Assembly: GCA_964453035.1 (NCBI GenBank)
Contig: CAYVOX010000010.1
Location: 1-43,009 of the forward strand
DNA from: CAYVOX01 sp964453035
GTDB taxonomy: Bacteria > Chloroflexota > Anaerolineae > Anaerolineales > Anaerolineaceae
Direction: 5' to 3'
DNA: 43,009 nt
Shown here: piece by piece, positions 25,426 to 33,218 of the stretch
How positions within the stretch are numbered: position 1 is the stretch's first letter
Layout of the letters: every line of letters starts with the position of its first letter
Made by a program: the position numbers and the translations under genes
The notes under the pieces: generated by a model
What the model was told of the DNA's origin: nothing
Seen by the model: the letters and a program-made list of their open reading frames with translations, nothing else
Database searches by the model: none

Positions 25426-26151
25426 ATGAAGTTCGAACTACCGACCAAAGCCTCACAAGAAGTCTTGCAAATTGATGCGCGCGAAGTCGAAGCGGTGCTG
25501 CAAGGCCCTGCTCTCAAGCTCAAACCATGGCCCGGAGCCACCATTGAGCTAAAGGACGGCAAGAAATTATATATCCGCGAAGCGCGGCTGGATGAAGTGC
25601 CAAAGATGCTGGGATATCTCAAGCGCTTCCTGGATGTGGATCACGACTTTTACGACATCGTCGGCGCTCGCGTATATTCTGAGGTACTGGGCTGGTACCG
25701 CAAGCGCCTCAAGGACCCCTACACCCTGGTCGGCCTCATCGACGGGTTGTGGGCTGGCTTTGCCAATGGCCGCCTGATGAACGAGGATATCAACATCTCC
25801 CTGCACACCATGGCCCTGGTTCGCGGCGGGCGCATCGGCGCCGCCATGTATTACGCCAAAGCCTATTACGGCTTCGAAGTCCTTGGCAACAAGGAATGGT
25901 GGGCAACCTATGAAAGCTACAATGGCTGGTTGCGCTGGGGCCTGGGCATGGCACAACCTTCCTACCCGTGGCCGGATGTACAGCACGAGTTGGGCGGCGC
26001 CAAGGTGTACTACATCACCAAGAAGTACTGGGATCAGTCGGTCAAGAATTATGTGCGCGGCATGGTCGGCACAGACCTGAACTTCGACGTCCCGGATGAA
26101 ATCCGCAAGGCAAATGAAGAATTCCGCGTTCCGGATGACATCCTGGTTTAA
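25426..26151 (+). CDS. GNAT-like protein, 241 residues, paralogue B
   Basis: Same length and same layout as the protein encoded at 19579, aligned without gaps. Shared blocks include EVPKMLGYLKRFL, DHDFYDIVGARVYSEVLGW, LVGLIDGLWAGFANGR, ISLHTMALVRGGRIGAAMYY (loop R-G-G-R-I-G), NKEWWATYESYNGW and QHELGGAKVYY. The glycine-rich loop differs (VRGGRIG against QRRGRLG), so acyl-CoA binding is plausible for both but not proven. It ends the rightward operon, directly after the cyclase-family gene. AAGGAG is nine bases before ATG 25426. The pairing of one such protein with each arm argues for a job in the pathway, perhaps as an acyltransferase or as a partner of the cyclase enzyme. Confidence 0.8.
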   Translation: MKFELPTKASQEVLQIDAREVEAVLQGPALKLKPWPGATIELKDGKKLYIREARLDEVPKMLGYLKRFLDVDHDFYDIVGARVYSEVLGWYRKRLKDPYTLVGLIDGLWAGFANGRLMNEDINISLHTMALVRGGRIGAAMYYAKAYYGFEVLGNKEWWATYESYNGWLRWGLGMAQPSYPWPDVQHELGGAKVYYITKKYWDQSVKNYVRGMVGTDLNFDVPDEIRKANEEFRVPDDILV

Positions 26152-26176
26152 CCCAGTAACCGCTGAAGCATGAATA

Positions 26177-26203
26177 CAGGGCTGTCCAGATTGGGCAGCC
26201 CTG
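26177..26203. terminator. Terminator-like hairpin between convergent genes
   Basis: CAGGGCTGTCCA pairs with TGGGCAGCCCTG (12 pairs including one G-U), 3-base loop, then CTGTTTA. It sits between the rightward island operon and the leftward DUF2877 operon and could serve both. Confidence 0.55.
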
Positions 26204-26210
26204 CTGTTTA

Positions 26211-27092
26211 CTAGAAGAGGAAGAGAGAGGCAATTCCCACCAGCGCATCCACGCCGGAAGAACCCCCGTAACTGGCCAACAGCTCAGCACACTCATCCAT
26301 GGATTTGCCCCCCGTGATGATACCATCTATGGCATCCAACAGGCGCTCATCGGCATAGCCATGAGCGGCGCAGGTAATCATTGCCTGGCTGATGCGAGTG
26401 GTCTGGAGCTGCGCGTCGCTGACGATGCCATCCAGCAATTCACCCAGGTTTGGATGAAAATTGACCGACCTGGGCCAGCGGCTGAGCACCAGGATCATCC
26501 CGATGATAAAATCATCCCCGGAGGGGGTCAGCCCACGCCCGAGTCCGAAAAACGGCTTGAGCGCCATTCTGACGCGTTCAACGCGCTCCGAAAACATGGC
26601 TACCCGCAAGGCATTAATATGCTGCTCGATAACTAGAATTTCCTCGCCGGGAGGCTGTTCTCGGCAATCAAGCAAATGCGCCAGGAACCCTCCCCACCCT
26701 ACCTCGCCCTTAAGCTCAAGCAAGCGGTGAGCCACGGCACTCAGGCGCTCCGGCACGCCCTCAGGAGGATTGATTGCCTGCAATTGCAGCAGGGAAGGCT
26801 GCCATACCCGGGCTTCGGCGATGGAAATCTCCACTGCGCCGGCAATCCTAAACTTATTTTCGTAAACGGCGACGGAATCCCTCAGGTTGACGTCCTTCCA
26901 GTCCCCTCCCCCGGGTTGCAGGGTCACGGTCAGCGGGCTGAGGTGGCTCTCATTGGAGAGGAAAACAACCTGCTCGCCACCCAGCAGCAGAAAAAGCCCG
27001 CGCGAGGTAATTCCGACCACCAATCCGCTGCTGAACATCTGCAGCGATTGATACGCCCAGTAACCGATTTGGTCTGCCCAGTACTTTCGCAT
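26211..27092 (-). CDS. DUF2877 protein (YlbF/AllH-like), carbamoyltransferase subunit
   Basis: 293 residues of the DUF2877 family. Marks: GLGRGLTPSGDDFIIGMIL (about 190-210), TTRISQAMITCAAHGYADE (about 232-250) and LLASYGGSSGVDALVG near the C-terminus. The E. coli member YlbF forms oxamate carbamoyltransferase with FdrA and YlbE. Here those two partners are encoded 8-10 kb away in the leftward arm of the island, while this gene ends a glycosidase operon. The start is ATG 27092, 16 bases after the FAH-family stop; an in-frame TTG at 27104 is possible. It completes the three-protein set in the window, which strongly supports a working carbamoyltransferase. Confidence 0.88.
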   Translation of the reverse strand: MRKYWADQIGYWAYQSLQMFSSGLVVGITSRGLFLLLGGEQVVFLSNESHLSPLTVTLQPGGGDWKDVNLRDSVAVYENKFRIAGAVEISIAEARVWQPSLLQLQAINPPEGVPERLSAVAHRLLELKGEVGWGGFLAHLLDCREQPPGEEILVIEQHINALRVAMFSERVERVRMALKPFFGLGRGLTPSGDDFIIGMILVLSRWPRSVNFHPNLGELLDGIVSDAQLQTTRISQAMITCAAHGYADERLLDAIDGIITGGKSMDECAELLASYGGSSGVDALVGIASLFLF

Positions 27093-27108
27093 ACCCCCGG
27101 CCAAGTTA

Positions 27109-27963
27109 TTAACCCAGTCTCACAGGGTTGGCTAATTTCCCTATTCCCTGCACTTCCACCTCCACCAGGTCGCCATCTTGCAGAAATACCTGCGGCTTGC
27201 GGAAAACACCCACGCCATTGGGCGTGCCGGTGGCAATCAAATCACCGGGCTCCAGCGTGAACGCCTGTGAAAGGAAGGAAATCAGGTAAGGAATATTAAA
27301 AATCATCTCGCTGGTGTTGGAATCCTGCATCATTTGCCCGTTAATCGTGCTGCGTAAAGCCAAGGCGTGAGGGTTGGCAATTTCATCGGTAGTGACAACC
27401 ACCGGACCGGTGGGGCAGAAGGTATCCAGGCTCTTGCCGCGCACCCATTGCTTATCGCCAAATTGCAAGTCGCGCGCGGAAACGTCGTTGATCACCGTAA
27501 AGCCAAAAATGTAATCCATCGCGTGTTCCTGGCTAACATTGCGGGCGCGCCTTCCCATCACAACGCCCAGTTCCACCTCCAGATCCACCTGCGAAGTCAA
27601 CCCGGGATCCCACACGATGGGGTCAGACGGGCCAATAATGGAGGATGGGAACTTGGCGAAAACCACCGGCCTGGCAGGCACAGGCACGTTCTGTTCGCGG
27701 CAGTGATCCATGTAATTCAGGCCAATCGCAATTACCTTGGATGGAGAAGGAATCGGCGCTTTGAGGCGCAGTTGGGCAAGGGGATGCCGCGTGGCTTTCT
27801 TCTCCTGCAGCGCGCGCTCTACCTTTCCCAGGTCCATCCCCTCGCCGCGGATCAATGAGAGAACATCGGTATAGCCGATGAGTTCGGTCAGGTCGCGCGC
27901 CTGTTCGCCATCAACCACACCCAGGCGGGATTTTCCATAAAGTTCATACGTAACCAATCTCAT
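27109..27963 (-). CDS. Fumarylacetoacetate hydrolase (FAH) family protein
   Basis: 284 residues with the FAH catalytic domain: IAIGLNYMDHCREQN (about 77-91), the metal-binding DLEVELGVVMG (about 128-138), TVINDVSARDLQFGDKQW, KSLDTFCPTGP and GDLIATGTPNGVG. Members hydrolyse or decarboxylate acylpyruvate-like, 2-oxo and related acids with a divalent metal, and some homologues are annotated as ureidoglycolate lyase. No specific substrate can be read. AGGAGG is four bases upstream of ATG 27963. It is nine bases after the GH4 stop and just ahead of the DUF2877 gene, so it may process the carbon skeleton left after carbamoyl transfer or a sugar-acid intermediate. Confidence 0.92.
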   Translation of the reverse strand: MRLVTYELYGKSRLGVVDGEQARDLTELIGYTDVLSLIRGEGMDLGKVERALQEKKATRHPLAQLRLKAPIPSPSKVIAIGLNYMDHCREQNVPVPARPVVFAKFPSSIIGPSDPIVWDPGLTSQVDLEVELGVVMGRRARNVSQEHAMDYIFGFTVINDVSARDLQFGDKQWVRGKSLDTFCPTGPVVVTTDEIANPHALALRSTINGQMMQDSNTSEMIFNIPYLISFLSQAFTLEPGDLIATGTPNGVGVFRKPQVFLQDGDLVEVEVQGIGKLANPVRLG

Positions 27964-27971
27964 CCTGCCTC

Positions 27972-29267
27972 CTAAAAGTATTCCGGCAGCCAGTCGCCAT
28001 GTGCCGCGATGAGGTCATCCACCAGGTGCCAGATTTGTTCCAGGTCTAACTCGGCGGAAGTGTGCGGGTCGAGCATGGCTGCATGGTAAATATGCTCGCG
28101 TTTGCGGGTGAGGGCGGCTTCAACCGTCAGCGCCTGGACGTTGATGTTGGTTTGCATCAGGGCTGCCAGGTGTGGGGGCAGGGCGCCAACTTTGATCGGC
28201 TGAATACCATTCTTATCCACCAGACAGGGCACCTCCACGCAGCATCCCTGTGGGAGGTTATCAATCAATCCAACGTTGGGTACATTGCCGTATATCACGC
28301 AGGGCTGACCTGTTTGCATGCTGTAGATAATGGACGACCCATATTCTTTGCTGCGTTTATGGTTCAGAGGCTGGTCCCCTTCAAATAATGACCGCATCAG
28401 CTCCCAACCAGCGATTTGCAGCTCGCAGCGGCGGATATACTCATCCAGAGGGACGTTGAATTTCTCAATCAAATCAGGACGATCACGCTTGATGAACCAC
28501 GGAGTATATTCAGCAAAATGCTCGCTGGATTCGGTAACAAAGTATCCAAGGCGCCTGAACATTTCATACCGCACGCGGTTCCAGTCGGGCACGCGGCCTT
28601 CCTCCAGCACCTTGTTGATGAGGGGGTAGAGGTCCTGACCGTGACTCTCGAACTTGAGGTAAAAAGCCATGTGATTGATGCCCGCGCACAGGTAATTGAT
28701 CTCACCAACAGGCACGGCAATATCATGCGAGAGCTGCTCGGCGGTGCCCTGAACGCTGTGGCACAACCCCACAACCTTAATCTTGCTGGAACGCGCAATG
28801 CTCCAGCAGTTCATCGCCATCGGGTTGACGTAGTTTATGAGCGTGGCATCCGGGCATTCCGCTTCCATCTCCTTGCAGATTTCCAGAAATACGGGGATGG
28901 TGCGCAGCCCGCGCATGATACCGCCAATGCCCAGCGTATCGGCAATGGTCTGCCGCAATCCATATTTTTTGGGGATCTCAAAATCAATCTCGGTGCCCGG
29001 CTGGTATCCGGCAATCTGGAAAGTGGTGATGACGTAATCCGCCCCATCCAGAGCCACCTGCCTGTCGGTGGTAGCAGTGATGGTGGGATTGGCGTTAAGC
29101 CCCTTTGCAAGGCGGTGCGCCATGATTTCTGAGGTTTTCAGGCGCTCGGGATCAATATCCATCAGGCAAATTTCGCTGCTGGCCAATTCAGGATAGCTGA
29201 GGATATCCCCCAGCATGTTCTTGGCAAAGACGGTTGAGCCTGCTCCGATTAAGACGATTTTTGGCAT
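27972..29267 (-). CDS. GH4-family NAD+-dependent glycosidase, alpha-galactosidase-like
   Basis: 431 residues. Opening MPKIVLIGAGSTVFAKN is the NAD-binding Rossmann motif of GH4. The metal and catalytic signature CHSVQGT (about residue 170) and NYVNPMAMNCW, GINHMAFYL resemble the alpha-galactosidase MelA branch. GH4 enzymes oxidise the C3 hydroxyl with NAD+ and a Mn ion and eliminate the aglycone. The start is ATG 29267 with GAGGG upstream; ATG 29282 overlaps the preceding stop and would add five residues. It follows the ADP-ribosylglycohydrolase-family gene by a few bases. The substrate may be an alpha-galactoside or another alpha-linked glycoside; specificity within GH4 is hard to read. Confidence 0.9.
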   Translation of the reverse strand: MPKIVLIGAGSTVFAKNMLGDILSYPELASSEICLMDIDPERLKTSEIMAHRLAKGLNANPTITATTDRQVALDGADYVITTFQIAGYQPGTEIDFEIPKKYGLRQTIADTLGIGGIMRGLRTIPVFLEICKEMEAECPDATLINYVNPMAMNCWSIARSSKIKVVGLCHSVQGTAEQLSHDIAVPVGEINYLCAGINHMAFYLKFESHGQDLYPLINKVLEEGRVPDWNRVRYEMFRRLGYFVTESSEHFAEYTPWFIKRDRPDLIEKFNVPLDEYIRRCELQIAGWELMRSLFEGDQPLNHKRSKEYGSSIIYSMQTGQPCVIYGNVPNVGLIDNLPQGCCVEVPCLVDKNGIQPIKVGALPPHLAALMQTNINVQALTVEAALTRKREHIYHAAMLDPHTSAELDLEQIWHLVDDLIAAHGDWLPEYF

Positions 29268-29278
29268 ATTAACATCCC

Positions 29279-30604
29279 TCATGATAAGATTTTTTGCGCC
29301 ATCCCCAGTGAACGGCGCGCCATTTCAGATATTTTAACTTCCGAAAACCCAAATACTGCGCTTTGCAGCGTGTCATTCAAAGGCGCAATCCAGCGAGATG
29401 GCAGGCGGTCAGCTCCTAAAAGAACGCCCAGAATACTGCCTGCCGTTGCGCCGTTGCAATCGGTATCCCAGCCCCCCATCACTGCCAGGCAAATGGTTTT
29501 GCCAAAGTCGCCCTCCCCATAGAGTAAAGCTAAAATTACCAGCGCAGCGTTATTAAGAGTATGCACCCAGTGATAATGACCGTAAACCTGCTCAACTTTT
29601 TCCCGGGCGGTGAACCAATCCGGGCAGTTTTCACACCACTCAAGGCATTCCACAACCATTCTCGCAAAGCGTGATGCGCGTGGGATCTCCTCCAGTGCCA
29701 GATGAATAACCTGTTGCACATCGCGGGCCACAAATGCTGCCGAAATGGCTGCGGCAAAGAACATCTCACCGTAAATGCCGTTCTTGACGTGCGAGAGGGC
29801 TGCATCTCGCCAGGCAAACTCAGCCGCTAATTCCATCCAACCGGGCGCAGCATAAGCAAACCCATCTGCTCGAATTTGCGCGCCAATCCACTCCCGATAA
29901 GGATTCCAGCGTATTGCCGTTTGAGGGGGTACAAATCCTTCCACCAGGTTCCGATAGGCCTGCCTTTCAGCCGTGTAAACCTGCATGTAAGGCAATTTTT
30001 TTAGCCACTTCTCACCAACCTGGGTTGTGGTGAAATTAGGTCCGTAAGTCTCCAGGATGTCCAGCCCAAGAATGGTGTAATCCTGGTCGTCATCGCGTGC
30101 AGCCCAACGCAGGTGTTCGCGCGTCGCAGGTAGAGCCTCAGGCCTGATTCTTGCCCAAGACTGTCCCTCCCAGCCGGGTGAAGCCTGGGGGATATAATCA
30201 TTCAGGGGGTAAGCGTTAGAGCCTTGCAGGTAATTCTTGATGCTTCTGGTTGGTCCGACATTCTGATAAATCCACCCCTCTACCGGTTTGCCCAACTGGC
30301 AGCCCGCGCAGCGTCCCAACCACCCCCCCAGCAGACGGTTGTAGAGCATGTCTTCACCATACAGCAATTGCAGGCGGCGTGAACCTTCTGGACGGGTTTT
30401 GCGGATTTTTTCCAGATCCGAAGGTTCATCATCGCCATTCACCGGTTGTAGGGATTGCAACTGTTGGTAGATTAAATCTAATGCTTCAGGATTGCCAGCT
30501 TTGGCCAGCATAGACTCGAACCCATCCACAGCGCATCCTTCCTCGCGGCGCTGGATAATTTCATCCTGAAGCAGTTGAACTCTGGGGTCGTCATTAATGG
30601 GCAT
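29279..30604 (-). CDS. ADP-ribosylglycohydrolase-family protein
   Basis: 441 residues. After a 95-residue N-terminal extension the family domain begins with LLGGWLGRCAGCQLGKPVEG. Metal-binding acidic clusters are DDDQDYTILG (about 171-180) and GGWDTDCNGATAGS (about 379-392), which match the paired Asp sites of the ARH / DraG fold. Many such genes sit in sugar-utilisation operons in Chloroflexota and Firmicutes, so its substrate may be a riboside or other glycoside and not ADP-ribosylated protein. ATG 30604 lies 14 bases after the GH1 stop, without a strong ribosome site, suggesting coupling. Position between GH1 and GH4 enzymes supports a role in glycoside breakdown. Confidence 0.88.
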   Translation of the reverse strand: MPINDDPRVQLLQDEIIQRREEGCAVDGFESMLAKAGNPEALDLIYQQLQSLQPVNGDDEPSDLEKIRKTRPEGSRRLQLLYGEDMLYNRLLGGWLGRCAGCQLGKPVEGWIYQNVGPTRSIKNYLQGSNAYPLNDYIPQASPGWEGQSWARIRPEALPATREHLRWAARDDDQDYTILGLDILETYGPNFTTTQVGEKWLKKLPYMQVYTAERQAYRNLVEGFVPPQTAIRWNPYREWIGAQIRADGFAYAAPGWMELAAEFAWRDAALSHVKNGIYGEMFFAAAISAAFVARDVQQVIHLALEEIPRASRFARMVVECLEWCENCPDWFTAREKVEQVYGHYHWVHTLNNAALVILALLYGEGDFGKTICLAVMGGWDTDCNGATAGSILGVLLGADRLPSRWIAPLNDTLQSAVFGFSEVKISEMARRSLGMAQKILS

Positions 30605-30618
30605 TTCGATGCGTCCTG

Positions 30619-31983
30619 TTACTCAAAAGGGGGCACAACTGCGTTGGCTTCGATGAGACGTTGATAATAATTGGCGCTATCCTTTAGCGTTCGCTGCTGG
30701 GTGCTGTAATCCACGTGGATAAGCCCAAAGCGCTGGCGGTATCCTTCAGCCCATTCGAAGTTATCCATGATGGACCAGTGGAAATACCCCGCCACAGGCA
30801 CGCCTTCCGCGCTGGCTTTTTGTAATTGCGTGAGGTAACGGAACATGTAATCGATGCGCTGTGGGTCATGGACTTTACCGTCTGCCATCACCCAATCCTC
30901 GCTGCTGATGCCGTTTTCCATGATGTAGATGGGGCGCTGATAGCGCTCAAAGAGAAAGCGAGGCGCCCAGAAGAGCAGCTCGGGCGTGATAGGCCAGTAC
31001 ATCAGACTCATCGGCCAGCCGGGTTCGTAGGGAATTTCCTCAGGTTGGCCATCGGCGCCTGCGCGGACACGCGTGCCCTGGTAAATATTCACGCCGTAAA
31101 AATCAAGGGGTTGGGCGATAGTCTCCATATCGCCAGGCCTGACCAATGGAGCGTTTTTACCAAAGAGCGCCAGGCCGTCCTCAGGATAATGCCCAAAGAA
31201 AATCGGGTCGGACCACCAGGTGTTACTCCAGAAGCTTTCAGGCTTAACCATGAAGGTTCTTTTACGGGCAGCCTCAATATCCGCCGGTTCAGCGCTGGCC
31301 GGGATAAAGCTTACACCAACCGGGGCATACCCTACCTGCGCAGGGCGAACCGAACCGGCGCGAATGGCCTGCACTGCCTTACCATGCGCAAGCAGGGCGT
31401 GGTGTGCCGCTTGCAGAGCCTGCGGAAAGGCAACCCGGTCTCCGGGGGCATGGTTGCCCTGATAATGACCCAGGCTGATAAAGCACTGCGGTTCGTTGAG
31501 CGTCATCCAGTGCCCAACCCGGTCCGAAAGCTTCTTCACCATCACAGCGGTGTAGTCGGCAAACCAGTCTGGCGAATCCGGGTTCATCCACCCACCGCGC
31601 AGGTAAAGGTTAAACGGGTAATCCCAGTGGAACAGGGTGAGATAAGGCTGGATGTTGGCTTCAAGCAGTGCATCCACCAGGCGATCGTAAAAATCCAATC
31701 CTTTAACGTTGACCGGTCCAACGCCAGAAGGCATCACACGCGGCCAGGATATAGAGAAGCGATAGGCCTGTAAACCAATAGCCTGCATCAGGCTCACATC
31801 TTCGCGATAGCGGTGATAATGGTCGCAGGCAATATCCCCCGTGTGACCGTTGTGAATCGCTCCCGGTTTACGGCACAGCATATCCCAAACGCTTAACCCT
31901 TTACCGTCCGCATCCCGGGCGCCCTCCACCTGGTAGGATGCCGAGGCTGCCCCCCAGACAAATCCTTTTGGAAACGACTTCAT
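30619..31983 (-). CDS. GH1-family beta-glycosidase
   Basis: 454 residues, the normal GH1 length. FPKGFVWGAASASYQVEG opens the barrel, TLNEPQCF (Glu about 164) holds the acid/base, and YIMENGIS (Glu about 355) the nucleophile. No signal peptide, so it acts in the cytoplasm on imported beta-glucosides, beta-galactosides or plant glycosides. It is the first gene of a leftward operon that continues with the ARH-family, GH4, FAH-family and DUF2877 genes. GAAGGA precedes ATG 31983. No sugar transporter lies beside it in the window. Confidence 0.95.
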   Translation of the reverse strand: MKSFPKGFVWGAASASYQVEGARDADGKGLSVWDMLCRKPGAIHNGHTGDIACDHYHRYREDVSLMQAIGLQAYRFSISWPRVMPSGVGPVNVKGLDFYDRLVDALLEANIQPYLTLFHWDYPFNLYLRGGWMNPDSPDWFADYTAVMVKKLSDRVGHWMTLNEPQCFISLGHYQGNHAPGDRVAFPQALQAAHHALLAHGKAVQAIRAGSVRPAQVGYAPVGVSFIPASAEPADIEAARKRTFMVKPESFWSNTWWSDPIFFGHYPEDGLALFGKNAPLVRPGDMETIAQPLDFYGVNIYQGTRVRAGADGQPEEIPYEPGWPMSLMYWPITPELLFWAPRFLFERYQRPIYIMENGISSEDWVMADGKVHDPQRIDYMFRYLTQLQKASAEGVPVAGYFHWSIMDNFEWAEGYRQRFGLIHVDYSTQQRTLKDSANYYQRLIEANAVVPPFE

Positions 31984-32063
31984 TTTTTCCTTCTATTCGA
32001 TTGAGCTTGAGGATTTCGGCACTGTGAAAAAGTGAAGAAATCAATGTAGAGACTTTTGAAAAA

Positions 32064-32095
32064 CTAACATTTGCACTTTTTGTAGGGAATGTTAG
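32064..32095. repeat. Inverted repeat over the esterase promoter
   Basis: CTAACATT (32064-32071) and AATGTTAG (32088-32095) form an 8-bp inverted repeat spaced by 16 bases. It overlaps both ends of the promoter at 32070-32098 and lies upstream of the GH1 operon too, so it may be an operator. Confidence 0.4.
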
Positions 32096-32098
32096 AAT
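32070..32098 (+). promoter_or_regulatory. Putative promoter of the esterase gene
   Basis: TTTGCA (32070-32075), 17-base spacer, TAGAAT (32093-32098). The leader to GTG 32172 would be about 65 bases. Confidence 0.45.
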
Positions 32099-32171
32099 CT
32101 TCTCACAGTTCAAAACCACCGTCAAGTGAAATACCACCTCTGTCCTGAGCTACACAAGGGAGGCATTTCTG

Positions 32172-33134
32172 GTGAATTTTAAGCGATCATTCTGGTTGGC
32201 ATTGCTGCTGTGTTGCGGAGCACTTGCAGTTTTGCTATTCTTTCCCCGGCCTGTCTCTGCGCCGAACTTGCCCACGCCCGTAAAAGAAATCCTCCTGCCG
32301 GGCAGCTATGATGAATCAATCCTGGTTGGCGGTATGAAGCGCACCTACCGGATGGTCATCCCGCGTGCCTACAACGGCACGCCGATTCCCCTGGTAGTGT
32401 TCCTTCACGGGCGCGGAGGGGACGGGCGCAATTTTGAAATTGCTTGCGGGATGACTCGCAAAGCCGAATCCGCTGGTTTTGTGGTGGTTTACCCGGATGC
32501 CCTGGGCGAGCCCACCGCCTGGAATGCCGGTTATAACCGTGGAAGAATCAGCACGGTGGATGATGTTGGTTTCATCCGGGCATTAATCCAATCCTTAAGG
32601 CAAAAACTCACAGTCGATCCGCGCCGAATTTATGTTGGAGGGTATTCGAGCGGAGGAATTATGAGTTACCGGTTGGGCAGCGAGCTATCTGATACTATCG
32701 CTGCAATTGGCGTGATGGCTGGCACTATCGGCGCCCGGCTGCCGGATGGCTCAGAAATCCAGATCCCTCGTCCCGCGCAACCTCTTTCAGTACTGCATAT
32801 CCACGGTCTGCTGGATAACATCGTCACCTATGATGGTTACGACAGCCTGGTTGCTCCAGGCGAGTATTTCCCGGCGCCCAGGTCGGTGGGGTTCTGGGTG
32901 GAGAACAACGGTTGTACTCCCATCCCTGAAAAGGAAAGCCTGTACGGGGGGCAAATCCTCAAGGATTCCTATTCTGGCTGCAAGCAAGGCGTCGAAGTCA
33001 GCTTCTACACCCTTCCTACCGGTGACCACGGCTGGCCAATGCTCACCAACCCGGCGAATAAATCCATGGTGACCGGCAGCGACCTGATGTGGGATTTCTT
33101 CGCGGCGCATCCCCGCCTGCAGCCCGCTCCGTGA
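32172..33134 (+). CDS. Exported PHB-depolymerase / feruloyl-esterase-like hydrolase
   Basis: 320 residues. An N-terminal hydrophobic helix (about 7-25) acts as signal peptide or anchor. The alpha/beta-hydrolase domain shows VVFLHGRGGDGRNFE (oxyanion region), VVYPDALGEPTAWNAG, the nucleophile elbow GGYSSGGIMSYR (Ser about 159), and DHGWP near residue 286 with the catalytic His. This is the LpqC / esterase PHB group, which attacks polyester or feruloyl esters outside the cell. The GTG at 32172 has GGGAGG nine bases ahead. It is divergent from the GH1 operon and may serve in plant-polymer breakdown together with it, which is inference. Confidence 0.88.
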   Translation: MNFKRSFWLALLLCCGALAVLLFFPRPVSAPNLPTPVKEILLPGSYDESILVGGMKRTYRMVIPRAYNGTPIPLVVFLHGRGGDGRNFEIACGMTRKAESAGFVVVYPDALGEPTAWNAGYNRGRISTVDDVGFIRALIQSLRQKLTVDPRRIYVGGYSSGGIMSYRLGSELSDTIAAIGVMAGTIGARLPDGSEIQIPRPAQPLSVLHIHGLLDNIVTYDGYDSLVAPGEYFPAPRSVGFWVENNGCTPIPEKESLYGGQILKDSYSGCKQGVEVSFYTLPTGDHGWPMLTNPANKSMVTGSDLMWDFFAAHPRLQPAP

Positions 33135-33156
33135 TGCAAACGAACGCATCGGCCTA

Positions 33157-33165
33157 TGATATACT
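33157..33165 (+). promoter_or_regulatory. Extended -10 element ahead of the beta-propeller gene
   Basis: TGATATACT, a TG one base before TATACT; no convincing -35. It lies about 54 bases upstream of ATG 33219, with a CGCCGG/CCGGCG hairpin in the leader. Confidence 0.4.
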
Positions 33166-33218
33166 TAATCCGCTAAACCGCCGGCGCTAACCGGCGACAC
33201 TTCTGGCAGGAGAGCATT

